From contig USCJ01000089.1 in assembly GCA_900553215.1 (NCBI GenBank), positions 1 to 6,073 on the forward strand: a stretch of 6,073 nt of DNA. The letters are read 5' to 3'. The translations under genes and the position numbers were made by a program. Below, in pieces: positions 5,253 to 6,073 of this stretch. Position 1 is the stretch's first letter, and each line of letters starts with the position of its first letter. The notes below the pieces were generated by a model, which ran no database searches, was not told the origin of the DNA, and saw nothing but the letters and a program-made list of their open reading frames with translations. This DNA is from an uncultured Collinsella sp. Its GTDB lineage: Bacteria > Actinomycetota > Coriobacteriia > Coriobacteriales > Coriobacteriaceae.

Positions 5253-6021
5253 CTACAGCTCGCAGGCGACCTTGTAGCCGTCGCCGATGGCATCACGGAT
5301 GTTGCCGCACTTCTGGGCATCGCCCAGCACGTGGGTGGCAACGCCGGCAGCGGCAAGGTCATCGGCCAGCTTGGTATTGGGGCGGTAGCCCATGGCAAGC
5401 ACCAGCGTATCGGCATCGGCGATGGTGTGGACCTCGCCGTCCTTCTCGTAGCTGATAGCGTCCTCGGTAATCTCGGTCACCTTGGCCTCGGTCAGCACGT
5501 GAACGCCCTTGGAAAGCATACGCGTGATGAGCACCGCGCGGCCGGCGCCGCCCTCGTTGGCGGCGAGCGTCTTGGTCATCTCGATGACGGTGACATCGCG
5601 GTTGGCCGGCGACAGGTCGTTGACCAACGGGGCCAGGGAATCGGCCGTCGGTGCCGCCGCCCACGATGACGATCTTCTTGCCCGGGAAAGCCTTGCCACC
5701 CAGCAGGTCGTCGGCCGTCATGACCTGCTTAAAGCCCTGCATGAAGGCCGGAGCGATGGGCTCGGCGCCATAAGCCAGGACAACCTCGTAACCTGCGTAG
5801 TCGCGCTGAATGTCCTCGGCCGAAAGCTCGGCGCCAAAGACGCACGTGACGCCTGCCTCGGCCAAGCGACGGTACTGATACTTGATCACGCGCGTGAGCT
5901 CCTGCTTTGCCGGCGGAACGGCTGCGATGCGCATCTCGCCGCCCGGCTCGTCCTGCTTATCCACGAGCACCACGTTATGACCGCGCTTGGCGGCAATGTA
6001 GGCTGCCTCCATGCCCGCGAC
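5253..6021 (-). pseudogene. Enoate reductase-family flavoenzyme (NADH:flavin oxidoreductase), C-terminal remnant with frameshift
   Basis: Read on the minus strand from about 6021, VAGMEAAYIAAKRGHNVVLVD is the end of a GxGxxG FAD-binding motif plus its helix and strand, followed by EPGGEMRIAAVPPAKQEL, typical of the C-terminal half of Old Yellow Enzyme-type 2-enoate/2,4-dienoyl-CoA reductases, then KKIVIVGGGT. At about 5649 the frame changes, and homology resumes in another frame with TADSLAPLVNDLSPANRDVTVIE, continuing to DTLVLAMGYRPNTKLADDL and the natural end RDAIGDGYKVACEL with stop at 5253-5255. The change removes the four residues expected after GGGT (family pattern xGCE in GGGxxGxE), so a net loss of 11 bases fits. 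The N-terminal TIM-barrel half, which carries FMN and the active site, is absent, replaced by an unrelated fragment. The gene cannot make a functional enzyme as written. A sequencing or assembly error is possible for the frameshift. Confidence 0.8.
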
Positions 6022-6073
6022 CGGTATTGATAATCATTACTCCGTCTTTCATTTTGCTGATAGAGTAGTCGTT
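6014..6073 (-). pseudogene. D-isomer-specific 2-hydroxyacid dehydrogenase fragment
   Basis: From the window edge the minus strand reads DYSISKMKDGVMIINTGRG, which matches the conserved NAD-domain segment of D-2-hydroxyacid dehydrogenases (KMKDGVMIINTxRG). It is open at the right edge. Homology ends at the junction near 6014-6022, and the frame then runs into the flavoenzyme DNA out of frame, stopping at TAA 5977-5975. GC drops to about one third in 6025-6073, far below the neighbouring sequence. Whether an intact upstream part exists cannot be seen. Confidence 0.6.

Noticed and set aside
5196..6030. Plus-strand ORFs opposite the flavoenzyme remnant (5196-5669 and 5509-6030).
   Set aside because: The minus strand encodes recognisable FAD/NAD-binding segments across this interval; the plus-strand products are low-complexity shadows.

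Overview
The window looks like chromosome of a moderately high-GC host-associated bacterium, most likely a gut Actinomycetota of the Collinsella/Coriobacteriia type. That placement is inference from codon style, AAGG/GGAGG-type ribosome binding sites and gene content, and no marker gene proves it. No rRNA, tRNA, CRISPR array or insertion sequence is visible.

Layout from left to right: (1) the N-terminal 110 codons of a GntR-family regulator on the minus strand, leaving the window at base 1; (2) an intergenic region with a perfect 24-bp palindrome, a promoter-like element and an unusually structured leader (four hairpins plus competing pairings) ahead of (3) a YczE/YitT-like membrane protein on the plus strand; (4) a convergent minus-strand AlbA_2/HATPase_c_4/winged-helix protein with a terminator after it and an array of repeats over its promoter; (5) a regulatory region carrying a second copy of the GntR-region palindrome, followed by (6) an SDR dehydrogenase of the DhuD/KduD type and, after a 266-bp gap, (7) an RpiB/LacA/LacB-fold isomerase of the DhuI type, closed by a strong bidirectional terminator; (8) a decayed minus-strand enoate-reductase-family flavoenzyme remnant, frameshifted inside its NAD(P)-binding motif and joined out of frame, at a sharp GC break, to a fragment of a D-2-hydroxyacid dehydrogenase.

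The dehydrogenase and isomerase match the pair described in streptococci for unsaturated uronates released from glycosaminoglycans: DhuI isomerises 4-deoxy-L-threo-5-hexosulose uronate and DhuD reduces the product to 2-keto-3-deoxygluconate. The shared GTGAACGTTCAC palindrome, once beside the GntR gene and once upstream of the dehydrogenase, suggests one local regulon. In both places the palindrome centre lies about 48 bp upstream of a TATACT -10-like hexamer that lacks a good -35 box.

The items most worth a second look are the structured leader before the membrane protein, the conserved operator-to-promoter geometry, and the chimeric, frameshifted right end.
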